DNA of 64,000 nt from Anaerotignum sp. MSJ-24 (GTDB lineage: Bacteria; Bacillota; Clostridia; Lachnospirales; Anaerotignaceae). Of the stretch, positions 61,161 to 64,000 are shown in pieces. The notes beneath the pieces were generated by a model. It was not told where the DNA came from, searched no databases, and worked only from the letters and a program-made list of their open reading frames with translations. Every line of letters begins with the position of its first letter. The first letter of the stretch is position 1. The position numbers were made by a program, and so were the translations under genes. The stretch is from positions 434,001 through 498,000 of the forward strand of contig NZ_JAHLPX010000007.1 in the NCBI RefSeq assembly GCF_018918145.1, written 5' to 3'.

Positions 61161-62113
61161 TAAGAATAATAACAGTCATTGCGGCAGTTATACTGGATTG
61201 GATATTCGGCGATCCTTATTCCTTTCCACATCCGATAAGATATATAGGAAGTCTTATTTCTGTTCTGGATAAAAAAATAAGATTAAGTTGTGACGGCAAT
61301 GCGAAAAAAGAGCGGAAAGGCGGCGTTCTTCTTGTTATATCGGTTATAGTGATAACAGAGGCGGTTGTCATATGTTGTCTTTGGATTTCGTACAGAATAA
61401 ATATTGTGCTTTATATTTGTCTTGAAGCCTTATGGTGCTATCAGCTTATTGCCGCCGGAAGCCTTAAAAAAGAAAGCGGAAAGGTGTATACGGCATTGAA
61501 AAATAACGATACCGAAGGTGCAAGATCCGCAGTTTCCATGATTGTAGGACGAGATACTGAAAGACTGGACGAAGCAGGCATAACAAAGGCGGCAGTAGAA
61601 ACCGTTGCCGAAAATACGTCGGACGGAGTTACGGCTCCGCTTATTTATATAATGCTTTTCGGTGCGGCCGGCGGCTTTTTTTATAAAGCGGTAAACACAA
61701 TGGATTCAATGGTAGGCTATAAAAACGATGTGTACCGTTATTTCGGAACAGCGGCGGCAAAGCTCGATGATGTTTTGAACTTTATACCGTCAAGGTTTAC
61801 GGCTCTGCTAATGATTCTGGCGGCATATATTGTCGGGCTTGACGGGAAAAATGCTTTTAAAATATGGAAAAGGGACAGGCTTAAGCATGCAAGCCCGAAT
61901 TCGGCACAGACGGAGGCGGTATGTGCCGGAGCATTGAGAGTAAAGCTTGCAGGTGACGCATGGTATTTCGGGGTAAGGCACGAAAAGCCGTTTATCGGTG
62001 ACGATTTGAGAAAAATTGAGCCTTACGATATTTGCCGTTCATGGCGGCTTATGTTCGGAAGTGAAATTCTGCTTGTTATTATATTTATAGCGATTGGAGT
62101 TATGTTTATATGA
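61136..62113 (+). CDS. cbiB: Adenosylcobinamide-phosphate synthase
   Basis: 325-residue membrane CbiB/CobD(Pden). Transmembrane N-terminus with AVILDWIFGDPYSFPHPIRYIGSLI, then ETVAENTSDGVTAPLIYIMLFGAAGGFFYKAVNTMDSMVGYKN (read in parts), both diagnostic. Attaches aminopropanol phosphate to adenosylcobyric acid. Start at 61136 is preferred because GGGAGG lies 7 bases upstream; ATG at 61157 (ATGA with cobC stop) is the alternative. Overlaps cobD by four bases. Confidence 0.92.
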   Translation: MPEYNAVMIRIITVIAAVILDWIFGDPYSFPHPIRYIGSLISVLDKKIRLSCDGNAKKERKGGVLLVISVIVITEAVVICCLWISYRINIVLYICLEALWCYQLIAAGSLKKESGKVYTALKNNDTEGARSAVSMIVGRDTERLDEAGITKAAVETVAENTSDGVTAPLIYIMLFGAAGGFFYKAVNTMDSMVGYKNDVYRYFGTAAAKLDDVLNFIPSRFTALLMILAAYIVGLDGKNAFKIWKRDRLKHASPNSAQTEAVCAGALRVKLAGDAWYFGVRHEKPFIGDDLRKIEPYDICRSWRLMFGSEILLVIIFIAIGVMFI

Positions 62114-63162
62114 AATATAATCATGGTGGAGAAAAATACGATAAGCATATTGAGCTGGATTTTTCGGCAAATGTAAATCCATTCGGAATGCCGCCGGAGG
62201 TTGTTGATGTGCTTTCCGACAGAAAAAATATAAACGGTTTTGTTGATTATCCGGATTCATCCTGTCTGGCATTAAGACAGGCGATTGCCGAAAATAAAGG
62301 CATATCAGAGGAAAATGTTTTTTGCGGAAACGGTGCGTCGGATATTATTTATCGTCTGTGCTTTGCGGTTAAGCCGAAAAAGGCAGTACTTGCGGCACCT
62401 TGCTTTTCCGAATATGAAAAGTCGGTCAGAGCGTCCGGTGGAGAAATCAGCTTTTACGATACAAGCGAAGAAAATAATTTTTGTATACAATCGGATTTTG
62501 TAAGCTTTGTGGAAAAGGAAAAGCCGGATATAGTATTTATATGCTCGCCGTCAAATCCCGTCGGAGTTATGACAGAGGAAACTATATTAGAGAAAATCGC
62601 AGAGCTTGCTGAAAAAGACGGATTTATTTTTGTTGTTGACGAATGCTTTGGTGAGTTTGTAATCGATGAAAAGCACAGTATGCTCGAAACGGCGATGAAA
62701 AATAAAAATGTCATTGTGCTTGACGCATTTACAAAAATATATGGTATGGCAGGCTTAAGGCTCGGAATGATGTATTCCTCAAACGACTGGCTTATAGAAA
62801 AATGCTCGGAATGCGGTGGCTGTTGGAATGTATCCGCACCGGCACAGCTTGCCGGAGCTACGGCACTTAAATGCAGAAAATATGTCGAAAAAACCGTTGA
62901 ATACATACATAACGAAAGAAAAGAGCTTGTTCGTAGGCTTTCGGAGATTGGCTTTAAGGTTTATGACGGATATGCAAACTATATTCTTTTCAGGGCCTAT
63001 GATGGGCTTTATGAGGATATGCTCAAAAGAAATGTACTTATAAGACAATGCGGAAATTATCGTATGCTTGGAAACGAATATTATAGGATTGCGGTCAGAA
63101 CAAAGGCTGAAAACGACAGGCTCATTGAGATATTTAAAGAGGTTATAAAGGAGAAAATGTAA
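62110..63162 (+). CDS. cobD: Threonine-phosphate decarboxylase
   Basis: 350-residue PLP class-I/II aminotransferase-fold enzyme. [29 protein letters not shown] is the CobD start pattern; [33 protein letters not shown] and the PLP Lys in [15 protein letters not shown] follow. It decarboxylates L-threonine phosphate to aminopropanol phosphate, the linker used by CbiB encoded just upstream. ATGA overlap with cbiB, TAATG overlap with cbiP. Confidence 0.9.
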   Translation: MKYNHGGEKYDKHIELDFSANVNPFGMPPEVVDVLSDRKNINGFVDYPDSSCLALRQAIAENKGISEENVFCGNGASDIIYRLCFAVKPKKAVLAAPCFSEYEKSVRASGGEISFYDTSEENNFCIQSDFVSFVEKEKPDIVFICSPSNPVGVMTEETILEKIAELAEKDGFIFVVDECFGEFVIDEKHSMLETAMKNKNVIVLDAFTKIYGMAGLRLGMMYSSNDWLIEKCSECGGCWNVSAPAQLAGATALKCRKYVEKTVEYIHNERKELVRRLSEIGFKVYDGYANYILFRAYDGLYEDMLKRNVLIRQCGNYRMLGNEYYRIAVRTKAENDRLIEIFKEVIKEKM

Positions 63163-64000
63163 TGGCAAAGGCAATAATGATACAGGGAACAATGTCCAAT
63201 GTCGGCAAAAGCTACGTTACTGCCGGACTTCTGCGTGTGTTTATGCAGGACGGACTTAAGGCGGCTCCTTTTAAATCACAGAATATGGCACTCAATTCTT
63301 TTGTAACCAACGAAGGTCTGGAAATGGGAAGAGCACAGGTTATGCAGGCAGAGGCGGCAGGCATAGAGCCGTCTGCGGACATGAATCCAATATTGCTTAA
63401 GCCTACAACCGATGTCGGCTCACAAGTTATTGTAAACGGAAAGGCAATAGGAAATATGCGTGCCGTTGATTATTTCAAGCATAAACAGAGCCTTGTTCCG
63501 CAGATAATGTCGGCATATAACAGGCTTGCGGAAAAGTATGATGTTATAGTCATAGAAGGTGCAGGCTCTCCGGCAGAAATTAATTTAAAGAAAAACGATA
63601 TTGTGAATATGGGCATGGCACAAATGGCAAAGTCGCCGGTTCTTCTTGTGGGCGATATAGACAGAGGCGGAGTTTTTGCACAGCTCACAGGCACATATAT
63701 GCTTTTGGAGGAAAATGAGAAGAAGTATATAAAGGGCTTTGTTATGAATAAATTCCGAGGCGATAAGATGATACTTGAGCCGGGAATAAAAATGCTTGAG
63801 GATATATGTCCTGTTCCGGTAACCGGAGTTCTGCCATACACACCGCTTGATATTGACGATGAGGACAGCCTTTCCGACAGGCTCGGAAAAAAGCAGACGG
63901 ACGAAAAAAATATATTTATATGCGTAATAAAGCTACCGAGAATATCAAATTTTACGGATTTCAATATGCTGGATTCCGTTGACGGCTGTGAGGTAAGATA
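63162..64000 (+). CDS. cbiP: Cobyric acid synthase (partial, cut by window edge)
   Basis: First 279 residues of CbiP/CobQ, running off the right edge. [23 protein letters not shown] is the P-loop start, followed by [53 protein letters not shown] and [13 protein letters not shown], all hallmarks. It amidates four side chains of adenosylcobyrinic diamide. AGGAG upstream; overlaps cobD stop (TAATG). Confidence 0.95.
   Translation, partial: MAKAIMIQGTMSNVGKSYVTAGLLRVFMQDGLKAAPFKSQNMALNSFVTNEGLEMGRAQVMQAEAAGIEPSADMNPILLKPTTDVGSQVIVNGKAIGNMRAVDYFKHKQSLVPQIMSAYNRLAEKYDVIVIEGAGSPAEINLKKNDIVNMGMAQMAKSPVLLVGDIDRGGVFAQLTGTYMLLEENEKKYIKGFVMNKFRGDKMILEPGIKMLEDICPVPVTGVLPYTPLDIDDEDSLSDRLGKKQTDEKNIFICVIKLPRISNFTDFNMLDSVDGCEVR

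Noticed and set aside
1-64000. CRISPR arrays, tRNA or rRNA genes
   Set aside because: No regularly spaced repeats and no tRNA-like cloverleaf or rRNA sequence was recognised by eye; the structured elements at 22.1 and 48.1 kb lack tRNA consensus blocks.

Overview
The window comes from a low-GC, anaerobic, Gram-positive bacterium of the class Clostridia, probably a gut Lachnospiraceae-like species. The evidence is A-rich codon use with strong AGGAGG ribosome sites, consensus sigma-A promoters with 16-17 bp spacers, a PASTA-containing SpoVD/FtsI-type PBP behind mraZ, an FMN-riboswitch-controlled RibU, nickel racemase LarA, and an oxygen-independent (CbiK/CbiD/CbiG) cobalamin pathway. No tRNA, rRNA or CRISPR array was seen.

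Layout. (1) 1 to about 4,500 is the end of a GC-rich integrative conjugative element (ICE), all on the minus strand: parB, a DUF4406/7768-type protein, ardA, pcfB and a virD4/traG coupling ATPase that runs off the left edge. It holds several strong hairpins, a long imperfect inverted repeat and three copies of a 23-bp palindrome. It abuts AT-rich host DNA inside a LuxR-type regulator that seems to have lost its N-terminus. (2) 5.2-12.2 kb: a DUF5684 membrane protein, the arginine operon argC-J-B-D, a VanZ-like protein and an SLC13/ArsB-type permease. (3) 12.2-17.5 kb, minus strand: ilvB-N-C-D behind a consensus promoter and a classical ribosome-mediated attenuator with an isoleucine-rich leader peptide. 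(4) 17.7-20.7 kb, minus strand: larA plus split UxaA-type dehydratase subunits, with a GntR-like palindromic operator at the promoter. (5) 21-30 kb: a lipoprotein, a cysteine-rich protein, a short division cluster (mraZ-rsmH-ftsL-PBP) with MraZ boxes, a TPR membrane protein, and a TetR/radical-SAM pair. (6) 30-44.6 kb: mostly single housekeeping or accessory genes (phosphoesterase, Nudix, EamA, FeoA, RibU with FMN riboswitch, GNAT, EFR1 flavodoxin-ferredoxin, a 52-aa membrane peptide, isochorismatase, ACT protein, a copper-amine-oxidase-fold surface protein, a CaCA exchanger behind a yybP-ykoY Mn2+ riboswitch, crotonase, thioesterase, YfmF/YfmH, lgt, a coiled-coil protein). (7) 44.6-64 kb: a corrinoid locus. 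A cobalamin riboswitch precedes a BtuFCD-type importer; after an S41 peptidase comes a tightly overlapping run cbiK-L-D-F-G-H-(J-E-T fusion)-A-cobT-U-S-cobU-like-cobC-cbiB-cobD-cbiP, the last cut by the right edge.

The corrinoid locus encodes nearly the whole path from sirohydrochlorin (from CbiK cobalt insertion) through ring contraction, amidation, aminopropanol attachment and nucleotide-loop assembly. CbiC (precorrin-8X mutase) and a cob(I)alamin adenosyltransferase are not in view and may lie downstream. The most noteworthy regulatory finding is the fully resolvable ilv attenuator (leader peptide, 1:2, 2:3 and 3:4 pairings), because Firmicutes usually regulate ilv genes by T-boxes.
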